NCBI GenBank assembly: GCA_934202525.1 | Contig: CAKPYB010000008.1 | Coordinates: 1 to 64,000 of the forward strand | Origin: an uncultured Prevotella sp. | Lineage (GTDB): Bacteria > Bacteroidota > Bacteroidia > Bacteroidales > Bacteroidaceae | DNA length: 64,000 bases | Direction: 5' to 3' | Shown here: one piece after another, positions 37,540 to 47,008 of the stretch | How the letters are laid out: every line of letters starts with the position of its first letter | How positions within the stretch are numbered: the stretch's first letter is position 1 | Notes under the pieces: generated by a model | The model's input: only the letters and a program-made list of their open reading frames with translations | Told to the model about the DNA's origin: nothing | Database searches by the model: none | Translations under genes and position numbers: made by a program

Positions 37540-38823
37540 TTATTTATGTGTCATGATATCAAGCACCATATCATCGGTAGCTCTCATCGCATCGGCACCG
37601 ATGCTCGTGAGGTTGTGGATGCACTTATCCACATCATCATCTACGATACCCTCGGCAGAGGTGACACACTTGCCTTCCATAGAAAGGAGGGCGGAAAGAA
37701 GGGCGGTGCTGACACCTGATGAAATCTTCAGGGCACAGCTTGGTTTCGCTCCGTCACAAATCATACCGGTGAGATTGGCTATCATATTCTTGACTGAATT
37801 GCAGATGCGGGTATAATCGCCACCCATCAGATAGGTGATGCCGCAACTGCTGCCCGTACTGGCTACCACACAACCGCAAAGAGCTGAAAGCTTGCCTAAG
37901 CTCTGCTTGATATAGATGGCAGTCAGATGACTGAGCATCAGGGCACGGATCATTTCCTCCTCGGTATTCTCGTTCTCCAGCGCATAAACCACCACAGGGT
38001 TCGTTGCACAGATGCCCTGGTTGCCGCTGCCGCTGTTACTCATTACCGGAATCATGGCACCACCCATACGGGCATCGCAGGCTGAAGCGGTGCGGGAGAT
38101 GATATGCGAGAAAATATTATCGCCGAAGATACCATGACTCAACGGACGGTCCATCGTCTTGCCCAAACAGTGGCCATAGTTGCCTTTGATACTCAACTCG
38201 GCAGCCTTCATATTATAGTCTCTGGTCTTGAGAATGAAAGAAATCTCATCGAGCGGAGCTGTTGTTGCAAACTCGTAAACCATCGGGAAATTGAGCTGGA
38301 TGTCGTCATCAGCCTCATCGCCCACAGTACCGCCACGCTTATCGAGCACCACCTCGCCATTACGCTCAACATACACAAAATGGGTATGAGAACCGGAGAT
38401 AATTGCCGTAGCCTGGTCTTCACCGGCATGACAGATGATTTCGATATAGAGTTTATCCACATCCCCCTGCTTCAGTTTGATGTTGATATCCGCATCCTTG
38501 ATATATTGTTTGCCCTGCTCCAGACTGTCGGGAGTAAGGTCTTTCAAAACTTCCAGCTGATATTCAGGCTTTCCGATGAGCGCACCCAGCGATACGGCGA
38601 TAGGCAAACCGATCATACCCGTGCCAGGAATGCCGACACCCATCGCATTCTTGAGCATATTAGGACTCAGAAGAACCTCGATACGTTCAGGGCGCTTGCC
38701 CAATGTTGTAGCAGCCTTGGCTGTACATAGTGCCACAGCCATCGGTTCGGTACAGCCGATGGCAGGAACCACCTCTTTATTAACGAGCGCAATGATGCGC
38801 TCACGCTTACATTTCTCTAACAT
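37540..38823 (-). CDS. CyuA/YhaM-family (UPF0597) L-cysteine desulfidase / L-serine dehydratase alpha-like protein
   Basis: 427 residues. AIGCTEPMAVALCTAKAA near the start, NSGSGNQGICATNPVV (about residue 261) and LCGCVVASTGSSCGITYLMGG (about residue 315, split by conserved cysteines) are typical of the UPF0597/serine dehydratase alpha superfamily, which binds an iron-sulfur cluster. E. coli CyuA degrades L-cysteine to pyruvate, ammonia and sulfide; some relatives are annotated as serine dehydratases. The substrate here is not decided by the sequence. Probable single-gene unit on the minus strand with a -7-like box at 38873-38880. Confidence 0.85.
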   Translation of the reverse strand: MLEKCKRERIIALVNKEVVPAIGCTEPMAVALCTAKAATTLGKRPERIEVLLSPNMLKNAMGVGIPGTGMIGLPIAVSLGALIGKPEYQLEVLKDLTPDSLEQGKQYIKDADINIKLKQGDVDKLYIEIICHAGEDQATAIISGSHTHFVYVERNGEVVLDKRGGTVGDEADDDIQLNFPMVYEFATTAPLDEISFILKTRDYNMKAAELSIKGNYGHCLGKTMDRPLSHGIFGDNIFSHIISRTASACDARMGGAMIPVMSNSGSGNQGICATNPVVVYALENENTEEEMIRALMLSHLTAIYIKQSLGKLSALCGCVVASTGSSCGITYLMGGDYTRICNSVKNMIANLTGMICDGAKPSCALKISSGVSTALLSALLSMEGKCVTSAEGIVDDDVDKCIHNLTSIGADAMRATDDMVLDIMTHK

Positions 38824-38891
38824 AATCTATATAACTTTTATATAAATAACGTTCTTACCATTATTTCGGGTACAAAAATACAAAAAATAAA

Positions 38892-38923
38892 CCGTATTTC
38901 ACGATATTATCGAAAAAATACGG
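38892..38923 (-). terminator. Terminator after the SusCD/TlpA operon
   Basis: CCGTATTT pairs with AAATACGG (38892-38899 with 38916-38923), with an inner CGATA/TATCG stem. On the minus strand it is followed by TTTATTTTTTG. Confidence 0.75.
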
Positions 38924-38976
38924 CTTATCTTTATCAATATACTACTTTAACAACACTTTCTTGTCAGTTGAACGTC

Positions 38977-40161
38977 TTATTTTGTGCATAACTCAGCCAA
39001 TTTGATTGCCAGTTCTGCACCACGGATATTTTCTGCAATACATTTACCAGTAGCACCATCTACCAGGAAGATGGCTGGAATGAACTTTACTTTATAGGAA
39101 TCAGCTATTCCAGCACGGTCAAGACCGTTAGGCCAAGGAAGTTTTTCCTCAGCAAGTGCTTTTTTCCAAGCAGTTTCTTTCTGGTCTATTGAAACACTTA
39201 CTATTTCCAACCCCTTTCCTTTATACAGTTCATAAAGTTTCTTGAGGTTTGGAATTTCCTTACGGCAAGGTCCGCACCATGACGCCCAGAAATCAACCAG
39301 ATAATACTTCTTACCCTTTACACAAGAAGCCATGCTCACTTTAGAGCCATCCTCCTGCTGGAGTTCGAACTGAGGAAGAGATTCTCCTTCAAAACTCTTC
39401 GGATTGATCTGTTCATTCAAGCACTGACCATAGAAACTGTTCTTTGCTGTTTCTGAGAATAAAGCCCACTGTTTCTTATTATCCTTGGTAAAATAGCTCA
39501 TCGTATTGAGCATAGCGAAAGGTCCCCACCATGAGTCTTTATTATCCGTATATAACTTATCATAAGAAGCCTCAACGGTTTTGAAGAAACTGCTTTCTTC
39601 ATCAGCAAAGTTTTGATATTCCTCACTAGCTTTCAACTTATTCACCAGAAGTGTATCCTTCGCTTTCCAGGCTGCAGCAATCCGGTCTCTGACAGCCTGA
39701 TGATGCAGATGACAATCAGTGTACATTTTATCAAGCATCTTCTTTACAGAACCGATTTTTGCCTGATATTCATTGTTCATCGCGCTACCGGTAATTTTGA
39801 GATTACTCGTATCAAAACCATTGTTCACACCATCTTTGAATGGTTTGGCATCGAGAGATACCTGAACTTTTTCTCCACCTTTGGTCATCAAAGTAAAGGT
39901 AAAAACCCCATTCTCAGGACCAACGCCGATAAAGCGGGCCTCTGTTACAGGGATGGTCAAAGTCAGTTTGCCACCCTTAACAACACCTTTAGCTAGAGGT
40001 TTTTCATCACGATGGGTAGCAGCCAAGACAGCCACCATTTCGGTACCATCAGGCACACCATTCAAAGTTGCATCAACGATACATTCATTGGCATTCTGTG
40101 CATTGGCACTCATCATAGAGGTGAGTGCCAATACTAAAGATAAAAATGATTTCTTAAACAT
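38977..40161 (-). CDS. TlpA-like thiol-disulfide oxidoreductase with N-terminal DUF4369-like domain
   Basis: 394 residues with a signal peptide (cut near MSANAQ, residue 22). The N-terminal 100 residues are beta-rich and fit DUF4369; the C-terminal thioredoxin fold carries WCGPC at 295-299 and the cis-Pro segment VKFIPAIFLV. It should act in the periplasm on disulfides. It is the last gene of the minus-strand sigma-FecR-SusC-SusD series, 40 bp after SusD. Such thioredoxin genes often end Sus-like operons that lack glycosidases. Confidence 0.9.
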   Translation of the reverse strand: MFKKSFLSLVLALTSMMSANAQNANECIVDATLNGVPDGTEMVAVLAATHRDEKPLAKGVVKGGKLTLTIPVTEARFIGVGPENGVFTFTLMTKGGEKVQVSLDAKPFKDGVNNGFDTSNLKITGSAMNNEYQAKIGSVKKMLDKMYTDCHLHHQAVRDRIAAAWKAKDTLLVNKLKASEEYQNFADEESSFFKTVEASYDKLYTDNKDSWWGPFAMLNTMSYFTKDNKKQWALFSETAKNSFYGQCLNEQINPKSFEGESLPQFELQQEDGSKVSMASCVKGKKYYLVDFWASWCGPCRKEIPNLKKLYELYKGKGLEIVSVSIDQKETAWKKALAEEKLPWPNGLDRAGIADSYKVKFIPAIFLVDGATGKCIAENIRGAELAIKLAELCTK

Positions 40162-40201
40162 GATATTTATACAATTACTAGAAATATTTTATTATCGCTT
40201 G

Positions 40202-41623
40202 TTACTTATCTACATTCTGAACGAAACTTCCGTTGCCAGGATTTTCAATGGCTCCCTTAGGGAATGGGAAGGTCCAGAGATGAGAGGTTGGAGCAAGACT
40301 TACCTGCTTGTCATCTACCATCTTCGTCAGCGTGCGGGCATAGGTACCTTCAGCATTGTACCTACGTGCATCACCGAAAGGCACGATAGAGAAGATGAGT
40401 TGATTATCCTTTGCCTGACGGATATACTGGATAGCCTCAGCAGATGCAGATGCAGACAACGGCTGATATTTCTCTGGGAGGATGTAGGTCTTGCGAACCT
40501 CGTTGAGTATATCCATCGCATCAGACAACATGTTCTTTCGAGCCAGGCACTCAGCCTTGATGAGATACTGTTCTACAGTTCGCATACCAGCAAGATTAAT
40601 ATAACCATTGGTCAATCCCTGATAATAAGTCTCAGTTCCCTGCGTCCTCAATTTCCAATTACTCAAGAAGTAAGCATCTCCCTCCTCAAATCCTTCAGCC
40701 CGCTGCACGGGCATTTTGAATATGGCAGAGGCATAGTTGGAGCTATTATCGGCATAATTGAAGTTATAGCAATCCGAGCTATTGAAACCAAGCGGTGTCG
40801 CCAACGAAGGATATACGCCTTGCTGTTCTATCTTAATCTTGTTCTCATTGTAGAACTCTACCCAATCAACCAGCTTGTCATTGATGGCAAGAGCCTTGTT
40901 GGCAAATTCCAACGCCTTCTCATAGTTCATCATCTGAAGATAAGTTCGTGCCAACATGGCATAGGCTGCACCCTTACCCGGATGAAGCAGAGTAGTACCC
41001 ATGTCTGGAAGGTCAGCTACAGCAGTATTCAAATCATTCAAGATGAATTCATAAATTTCCTGAATGGTGGCCTGATGATAAGGAGCATTCTGAAGACTGC
41101 TTGTAATCAGAGGCACACTCAACTTACTGGCAGCACTTGAAGGCTCGTAGGTATCAGCATAATAATTAGCGAGATTGAAATAGTTCATCGCACGCAACAC
41201 TCTGGCATATGCCATCACCTCAGCCTTCTCTTTCTCAGTACCTTCTGTAGTATTAGGTACATCCTCCAATATCAGATTACAGGTATTGATAGTGCCATAA
41301 GCCACATAATAAGCACTTTCATCTGCAGAGTTCCAATAGGCCCGGTCGGTTTCCTCCTCCCAATTATAGTTTGCCTTATACATCGGATAATAACTGGCAT
41401 TCGAATTGGTAAGATATTCATCATTAAGCAAATAGCACGTCTGTAAAACCGGCATGCGATGGGTGCCATACTCGTAACGGAGAAAAGCCTCATAGTCGGC
41501 GAGCGACTTAGGGATACGTTTGCCCTTTGGTTCTATATTGAGATAGTCATCGCAAGAGGCAAGTCCCATTGCCATGCCCAGCAGCAACACCATATATACT
41601 AATTTCTGTTTCATTTTCTTCAT
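40202..41623 (-). CDS. SusD/RagB-family nutrient-binding lipoprotein
   Basis: 473 residues; lipoprotein signal with LASCDDYLN (Cys24). SusD motifs include LLNDEYLTNSN, the helical TPR-like region ARVLRAMNYFNLANYYADTY, and late RTVEQYLIKAECLARKN. It covers the SusC barrel on the cell surface and captures the ligand. It starts 3 bp after the SusC stop. No carbohydrate-active enzyme is nearby, so the ligand need not be a glycan. Confidence 0.95.
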   Translation of the reverse strand: MKKMKQKLVYMVLLLGMAMGLASCDDYLNIEPKGKRIPKSLADYEAFLRYEYGTHRMPVLQTCYLLNDEYLTNSNASYYPMYKANYNWEEETDRAYWNSADESAYYVAYGTINTCNLILEDVPNTTEGTEKEKAEVMAYARVLRAMNYFNLANYYADTYEPSSAASKLSVPLITSSLQNAPYHQATIQEIYEFILNDLNTAVADLPDMGTTLLHPGKGAAYAMLARTYLQMMNYEKALEFANKALAINDKLVDWVEFYNENKIKIEQQGVYPSLATPLGFNSSDCYNFNYADNSSNYASAIFKMPVQRAEGFEEGDAYFLSNWKLRTQGTETYYQGLTNGYINLAGMRTVEQYLIKAECLARKNMLSDAMDILNEVRKTYILPEKYQPLSASASAEAIQYIRQAKDNQLIFSIVPFGDARRYNAEGTYARTLTKMVDDKQVSLAPTSHLWTFPFPKGAIENPGNGSFVQNVDK

Positions 41624-41626
41624 GAT

Positions 41627-44600
41627 TTAAAAGTTGAGATAAATGCCTAACACATAGTTGGTGGCATTATAACCACCCAGCTGGTACTTAGCCTGCTTGC
41701 TCTTTGCCCAGAAGAACGGATTCTCCACATTAGCCTGAACACGGGCACTCTGCATATAGAGCGAACGGCACAGCGACTTTGGCAAATGATAAGCCAGAGA
41801 GATGTTGTTCAGACGAATATAACTGGCATCAAGAATATTGATATCAGAATAATAATAAGTACTATACAAAGAGGATGCAGACAAACCACTTTCGGCAAAA
41901 ACAGCCTTTGGCACATTGGTATGAGCCTCATCACCCGGTTTCTGCCAACGATTAGCAAGTCCGGCACTAGCTCCCGCAATATTGGAGATATATCCTACGC
42001 TGGAATAACTGCAAGTGAGGAAAGCAGGATTGGCATTGCGCATCTTATGACCACCCGCAAAAAGGAACTGCATACTGAAATCGAAATCCTTGTAGCTGAT
42101 ACTGGTTCCGAAAGATCCACTATACTTAGGAGTGGTAGTACCCATGTAAGAGATGGCATCCAATGTCGTTGGCTGATTAGTTACCTTCTCACCTTTCTCA
42201 TTATACACCTGTGGCAATCCTTCTTCATTCAATCCTGCCCATTTATAACCATAGATAGCATTATATTCATTGCCGATAATAGGATAAGCCGAAGGATAAT
42301 CCAACTGCAGGATATACATAGGTGCCTTCACGTTCACATAAGTTACCTTATTCTTATTGTATGCATAAGTCATATTGGCTTTCCAGGAGAAATCACCTGT
42401 GCGAAGTATCTCACCATTCAAAGAGATTTCTACGCCACGGTTGTACATCTCTCCATTGTTGATGGTATAAGTGCTGTAGCCCCAACCTTCTGTTGGAACA
42501 CCCATGCTAGAAGCCAGGAGGTCGGTACCCCTCTTGTCGTAATACTCTACTGTACCATTGAGCCGGTTCTTGAAAAGCGAGAAATCGATACCTATATTAA
42601 AGGTATTGGTCTTCTCCCAACTCAGCATCGGATTGGCACGCGACTGCACATAACCCTGTGTGCCTCCCACATGCCCGTTATTATTATAGCTTGCCACCAT
42701 ATAAGGGGCAGAATTCTTTGATACGTTACCGGCAATACCTTCAGAAACACGAAGTTTCAGATAATTGACCCAATCGGCGTGAAAGAACTTCTCTTTGCTG
42801 ATAATCCAGCTGGCACCTACCGACCAGATTGGTTTGTTCTGATATTTAGAACTTGTACCCCAAAGGTTAGAACGATCCCATCGCAAACTACCAGTCAAGC
42901 TGTAACGGTCATCGTAAGTATAAGCCGCATTGCCATATACCGAAACATAGCGGTTGATATTCTCATAAGAAGCAGACAGGTTTGTTTCTGTCATAGAACT
43001 ATAACCCAACACGCCAGCTATACCTTTTAACAGGTCGGCATTATTCACCATGCAGGATGTCAACATCTGAGAATCATAGTTGAACAGTTTGTTGCGATGC
43101 AGTTCCTGTTTATTCTGGATAGTTTCTGTACCCAGAACAGCTGTTACGCTGTGAACATCCTTAAAAGTCTGATCGAAACTCAACTGCTGACGGAAGTTGT
43201 AAGCAGATGTATATTGATCTGAACGGACTAGAATATCTCCGTAAGGAATAACATAGTCGACAGAGCCATCTCCTTTATCCTTCGCATAACTGTTCACTAT
43301 ACCACGAACCTGAGCAGAAGCCTTGTCAGCCAAATTCTCACCACGATACGATGCACGTTCGTATTGGAAAGAAGCAGCATACTTCAGACAAGGTAGAACC
43401 TGGATATTCAAACGGGCAAAAGTTCGAAAAGCCAATTCCTTGTTTGTGGTAATCTGTCTATCCAACTCCTCCATTGGAGTAATATCCATATTATAAAGTC
43501 CATACTTCTGATAGATAGCCAAAGTGCTGGCATTATACTTTTCACTCATCGGTTTGGTATAATAAGAACCATCAGCATTTACCAGGTTATCGTATGGTAA
43601 AACAGAATATCCAGGGGAAAGCACATCATAGTTCTGGGTTTTATCCTCACCAACCTTCAGGTAAGCACCCAAATCCAAAGAAAGCCATTTTGTAAAATGA
43701 GAGGTATTGGCAAGATTAATACCTAAACTCTGATTGTTGGAATACTTATCTTCAAGGGTATTATACTTATAAGTAACAGAAGCCTTAAAGAGGTTATTCA
43801 CCGAATTGTTCACAATATTCATATTATATTGCTGATACAACGGATCGCGCTTGGCATACTTCTTCATCTGGTCATAGTAGTTATAACCTTTTCCTGCCAA
43901 GTCAGCCAGTTTAGCATTCATAGCTGATTCAGAGATGTTACCTGCATAATAATTCAAGATACTGCGGATACCTGCACTCGTATAGATATTCTGTCCCAGC
44001 ATATTCTGAGCATACGCCTTAGCACCATCACCTTTGAGACTAGGATTCTGCGCCGCCCATTCCTTCTCCAGATCAACCACCAGGGAAGAGTTGGCAAGAT
44101 AATCAGTATAATAAGAATAAGGATGCCAGGTAAGCGAAGCATTGAAAGAAACATTGGTCTTACCCTTGGCAGCCGATTTCTTGGTAGTGATGACAATGAC
44201 ACCATTTGCAGCACGAGCACCATAGATAGAAGCAGCTGCAGCATCTTTCAGTACGGTAACACTCTCTATATCATCCATATTCAGGTCAGGAATCTCCTCT
44301 GTAATATTACCGGCCCCATTGCCAGTCAACTTGGTTTTCTCTACAGGAAATCCATCAATGACATAGAGAGGAGAGGCAGAGGCGTTCATCGTGGTAACAC
44401 CACGAATCATACCATCATTATATCCAGCCACTTCACCTGCCAGCATAGAAGAAAGACTGCTCAATCGCTTATCTTTCAAATCATCGGCAGTAACCTTGGT
44501 AAAAGCACCTGTAGCACGTTCTTTCGAGATGGTCTGGTAACCCGTAACTACCACTTCTCCGAGCACGGTTTTATTCTCAGACATCACAATCTTCACATTC

Positions 44601-45154
44601 TCCTTACCTGCTACCTTTACCTTCTGATCATTCATACCAACATACGAAACCGTAACCTCGTGGCATCCTCTTGGAATATAAAATTCAAAATTTCCATTTA
44701 CATTTGTCACAGTTCCAAAAGGACTACCAGGCACCACAACAGAAGCACCAATCATCGGATCCCCATCCTCATCGGTAATTGTACCTGACAGAGGACGGAT
44801 ATCAGATTCGCTACTGGCAGAGCCTGTCAAAGCAGTTTTATGTTGCAATACCTTCTTGACTGTGATAAACTTACCATTTACAGAGTAAGCAAAAGGCTTA
44901 CCCTGCAAAATCAGCTTCACGGCGGAAGGAGCTGAAGTATTCTTCAACTGAACAGTGACGGTATAAGGCTTTACATCCTCAACCACAAAACTTACCTTGT
45001 AATCCGACTTCTGCTGTACCTTTCTCAGCGCAGAAGCCAAGGACTCATTTACGAGCGACATCGTGATGTCTCTCTTTGCATTCTGTGCCTCTACAGGCAA
45101 TGCCATCCATATAGCCAGGACGACAAGCATGAATACACTTCTTACTTCTTTCAT
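41627..45154 (-). CDS. SusC/RagA-family TonB-dependent transporter with STN signalling domain
   Basis: 1,175 residues: signal peptide (cut near VEAQ, residue 24), STN domain (about 50-100, SLASALRKVQQKSDYKVSF), carboxypeptidase-regulatory-like domain (about 120-205, GTITDEDGDPMIGASVVV), plug with SPLYVIDGFPVEK and VTVLKDAAAASIYGARAANG, and a long 22-strand barrel ending in YVLGIYLNF. The STN domain is the part that contacts a FecR anti-sigma factor, and FecR and a sigma gene lie directly upstream, so this is a trans-envelope regulated importer. The substrate is unknown. Confidence 0.96.
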   Translation of the reverse strand: MKEVRSVFMLVVLAIWMALPVEAQNAKRDITMSLVNESLASALRKVQQKSDYKVSFVVEDVKPYTVTVQLKNTSAPSAVKLILQGKPFAYSVNGKFITVKKVLQHKTALTGSASSESDIRPLSGTITDEDGDPMIGASVVVPGSPFGTVTNVNGNFEFYIPRGCHEVTVSYVGMNDQKVKVAGKENVKIVMSENKTVLGEVVVTGYQTISKERATGAFTKVTADDLKDKRLSSLSSMLAGEVAGYNDGMIRGVTTMNASASPLYVIDGFPVEKTKLTGNGAGNITEEIPDLNMDDIESVTVLKDAAAASIYGARAANGVIVITTKKSAAKGKTNVSFNASLTWHPYSYYTDYLANSSLVVDLEKEWAAQNPSLKGDGAKAYAQNMLGQNIYTSAGIRSILNYYAGNISESAMNAKLADLAGKGYNYYDQMKKYAKRDPLYQQYNMNIVNNSVNNLFKASVTYKYNTLEDKYSNNQSLGINLANTSHFTKWLSLDLGAYLKVGEDKTQNYDVLSPGYSVLPYDNLVNADGSYYTKPMSEKYNASTLAIYQKYGLYNMDITPMEELDRQITTNKELAFRTFARLNIQVLPCLKYAASFQYERASYRGENLADKASAQVRGIVNSYAKDKGDGSVDYVIPYGDILVRSDQYTSAYNFRQQLSFDQTFKDVHSVTAVLGTETIQNKQELHRNKLFNYDSQMLTSCMVNNADLLKGIAGVLGYSSMTETNLSASYENINRYVSVYGNAAYTYDDRYSLTGSLRWDRSNLWGTSSKYQNKPIWSVGASWIISKEKFFHADWVNYLKLRVSEGIAGNVSKNSAPYMVASYNNNGHVGGTQGYVQSRANPMLSWEKTNTFNIGIDFSLFKNRLNGTVEYYDKRGTDLLASSMGVPTEGWGYSTYTINNGEMYNRGVEISLNGEILRTGDFSWKANMTYAYNKNKVTYVNVKAPMYILQLDYPSAYPIIGNEYNAIYGYKWAGLNEEGLPQVYNEKGEKVTNQPTTLDAISYMGTTTPKYSGSFGTSISYKDFDFSMQFLFAGGHKMRNANPAFLTCSYSSVGYISNIAGASAGLANRWQKPGDEAHTNVPKAVFAESGLSASSLYSTYYYSDINILDASYIRLNNISLAYHLPKSLCRSLYMQSARVQANVENPFFWAKSKQAKYQLGGYNATNYVLGIYLNF

Positions 45155-45376
45155 ATTTCTCTCTTTTTCGTTAATACTTTAATAAAAGTACGTTTCTGAA
45201 AGCAAATCGGTAACATCGTCTTCCAAAAAAATATAAAAAAAGTTTGTTTACTTACATTTAAAACGAAAAAATCGGCATTTTCAGAGATTTCTGTATCTCG
45301 GAAATGCCGATATGACTATTCATCAACATGTAATTGTGAACACCTTATTATATAGGACCATATTTTATATAGAATA
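45155..45376. other. Spacer FecR / SusC with terminator
   Basis: 222 bp. Holds the fecR terminator (45271-45311) and AT-rich DNA before SusC where the sigma-dependent promoter of SusC would be expected. No Bacteroidota housekeeping box is evident. Confidence 0.5.
45271..45311 (-). terminator. Terminator of fecR
   Basis: Long stem ATCGGCATTT...AAATGCCGAT with inner AGAGAT/ATCTC; minus-strand T-run follows (TTTTTTCGTTTT). Confidence 0.85.
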
Positions 45377-46345
45377 TTACTCTATATAGAGAGTATTCCC
45401 TATCAAACTAACTTTTGCAACTCCAAGATTATTCAAGAGTTCAACAGCATCCTCTATGCTACCATTTTTATCCGCAGAGAAATCGAGATGCTTCGTTTTC
45501 ACCCCAGGATTCTTAAATACCACCTTGCTCCGGTAATATGCGGCAAGACTGTCTAAGATATACTCAAGGGGTTGGTCGTGATAATACAACACCCCATCAG
45601 CCCATGCAGTAGTTTCTTCTGTATTCACATTCTTTATCTGCTCGGGAACTGTTGACTGTGCGCTTAAGGAATATTGCTGACCAGGATTCAATATCACAGG
45701 TTTGTGCTGACTATTCTTAGCTGAGACTTCTACCTTTCCCTCTATCAGAGTAACCTTGCAGTCACTTCCATGATATGCCTTAATATTAAAAGAGGTACCC
45801 AAGTCTTTTGTCAAAATACCACCTGCATCCACCACAAAAGGTCGCTTACTTTCGTGTTTTACCTTGAAGAAAGCCTCTCCCTCAAGATGTATCATACGCT
45901 CCTTACCCTTAAACTGATGGGGATAAGTAATCTTACTATTACTGTTGAGTTTTACTTCTGTACCATCAGAAAGAGTCAGCGTTATCATCTCACCATCAGT
46001 AGTTTGAAGTATTGCCACGCCTTGTTCCGAAGATACATTTTGCGCTATCAGATTCTCCGAAGCTCCACCAAAAGCATGCTTATTTTTTACCCACTGCCAT
46101 ACTAAGACTATCGCCAACATGGCAGCAGCACCCATCAGAGCACCCATCAGCGTTCTCATCGCTGGATGTTGATGTTTCACAGGCTTTTCTGCATCCACCT
46201 TCTCCTTACCAATAATTTTCTCCAACTCGTCATCCAAGTTAGGAAGAGGATACTTTTGGCGTATCATAGCCTGTTCGATGGCAACCAAGTCTTGGATGTC
46301 ATCCTGTAAGCTCTCATCATTAAAAATATCTGTTTCCTTCATCAT
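45377..46345 (-). CDS. FecR-family anti-sigma factor
   Basis: 322 residues. The N-terminal cytoplasmic part is acidic; one membrane helix at about 83-106 (TLMGALMGAAAMLAIVLVWQ). The periplasmic FecR domain shows LSDGTEVKLNSNSKITYP, GEAFFKVKHESKRPFVVD and GTSFNIKAYHG, and the C-terminal DUF4974 shows QPLEYILDSLAAYY. It relays ligand binding at SusC to the sigma factor encoded 80 bp upstream. Confidence 0.95.
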   Translation of the reverse strand: MMKETDIFNDESLQDDIQDLVAIEQAMIRQKYPLPNLDDELEKIIGKEKVDAEKPVKHQHPAMRTLMGALMGAAAMLAIVLVWQWVKNKHAFGGASENLIAQNVSSEQGVAILQTTDGEMITLTLSDGTEVKLNSNSKITYPHQFKGKERMIHLEGEAFFKVKHESKRPFVVDAGGILTKDLGTSFNIKAYHGSDCKVTLIEGKVEVSAKNSQHKPVILNPGQQYSLSAQSTVPEQIKNVNTEETTAWADGVLYYHDQPLEYILDSLAAYYRSKVVFKNPGVKTKHLDFSADKNGSIEDAVELLNNLGVAKVSLIGNTLYIE

Positions 46346-46425
46346 TTTCCTATTTCTTTACTAAAAATAATACGTTTTACCTTGCAAAATGGTAACAACC
46401 TCTATTGAGATTCTTTTGATTATTT

Positions 46426-46920
46426 TCAAGTTTTTATTTGATGATAATGTTCTCTTAATAGTTTCAATGCCTTCATGACATGACGCTTGACCGTTTCCTG
46501 ACAGATATTCATCTCCTCTGCCACTTCCCGGTATTTCTTATGGTTAAGATAACATTCTTCCAAAACATGACGAGTTGTCTCAGGCAACAAATCCAACATT
46601 TCTTCCACTTGTCGCTGGCGTTCCTTATGAATATCATCATCTTCATAATATTGATCTACAGCATGAAGATAATAATCAGCATATTGCGCTTGAACTGCTG
46701 AATGGCGCAGATAGTCTAAACACTTATTCCTGATGGTTTTAAGCAAGAAGGCTGGCAGAGTCTGCATGTCATAAGAGTCAAAGTTCTCCCATACGTGAAC
46801 GAAAACACCACTCACGATATCACGGCTTGCTTCTTCATCTTTCAGAAGTTGCAGCGCATAATAATATAACCGGGCATAATATGATTTGAAAAAACGCCCA
46901 AAAACTTCCCGCTTATCCAT
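46426..46920 (-). CDS. ECF sigma factor (Bacteroidetes sigma-70 family 1)
   Basis: 164 residues. Region 2: FFKSYYARLYYYALQLLKDEEASRDIVSGVFVHVWE; region 4: LDLLPETTRHVLEECYLNHKKYREVAEEMNICQETVKRHVMKALKLL (quoted here only to locate them at about 10-45 and 107-158). It directs transcription of the downstream SusCD genes when released by FecR. First gene of the series; the exported peptidase gene lies upstream on the same strand with a hairpin between. Confidence 0.94.
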   Translation of the reverse strand: MDKREVFGRFFKSYYARLYYYALQLLKDEEASRDIVSGVFVHVWENFDSYDMQTLPAFLLKTIRNKCLDYLRHSAVQAQYADYYLHAVDQYYEDDDIHKERQRQVEEMLDLLPETTRHVLEECYLNHKKYREVAEEMNICQETVKRHVMKALKLLREHYHQIKT

Positions 46921-46955
46921 CTATACCTTTTTATGTTGATAACCCAAAAATGTAC

Positions 46956-46988
46956 GCCATATATGGTGCACGACACACCATATATGGC
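46956..46988 (-). terminator. Hairpin downstream of the C1 peptidase gene
   Basis: Perfect 13-bp arms GCCATATATGGTG and CACCATATATGGC (46956-46968 and 46976-46988), loop of 7. Each arm contains the palindrome CCATATATGG. Minus-strand tail GTACATTTTTGGG. It could be a terminator or an operator upstream of the sigma gene. Confidence 0.6.
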
Positions 46989-47008
46989 TTTGAATATTTC
47001 TTTATGAA

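Noticed and set aside
39881..41140. 419-codon plus-strand frame opposite the TlpA-like and SusD genes
   Set aside because: It crosses two real minus-strand genes and their spacer; the protein has no family features.
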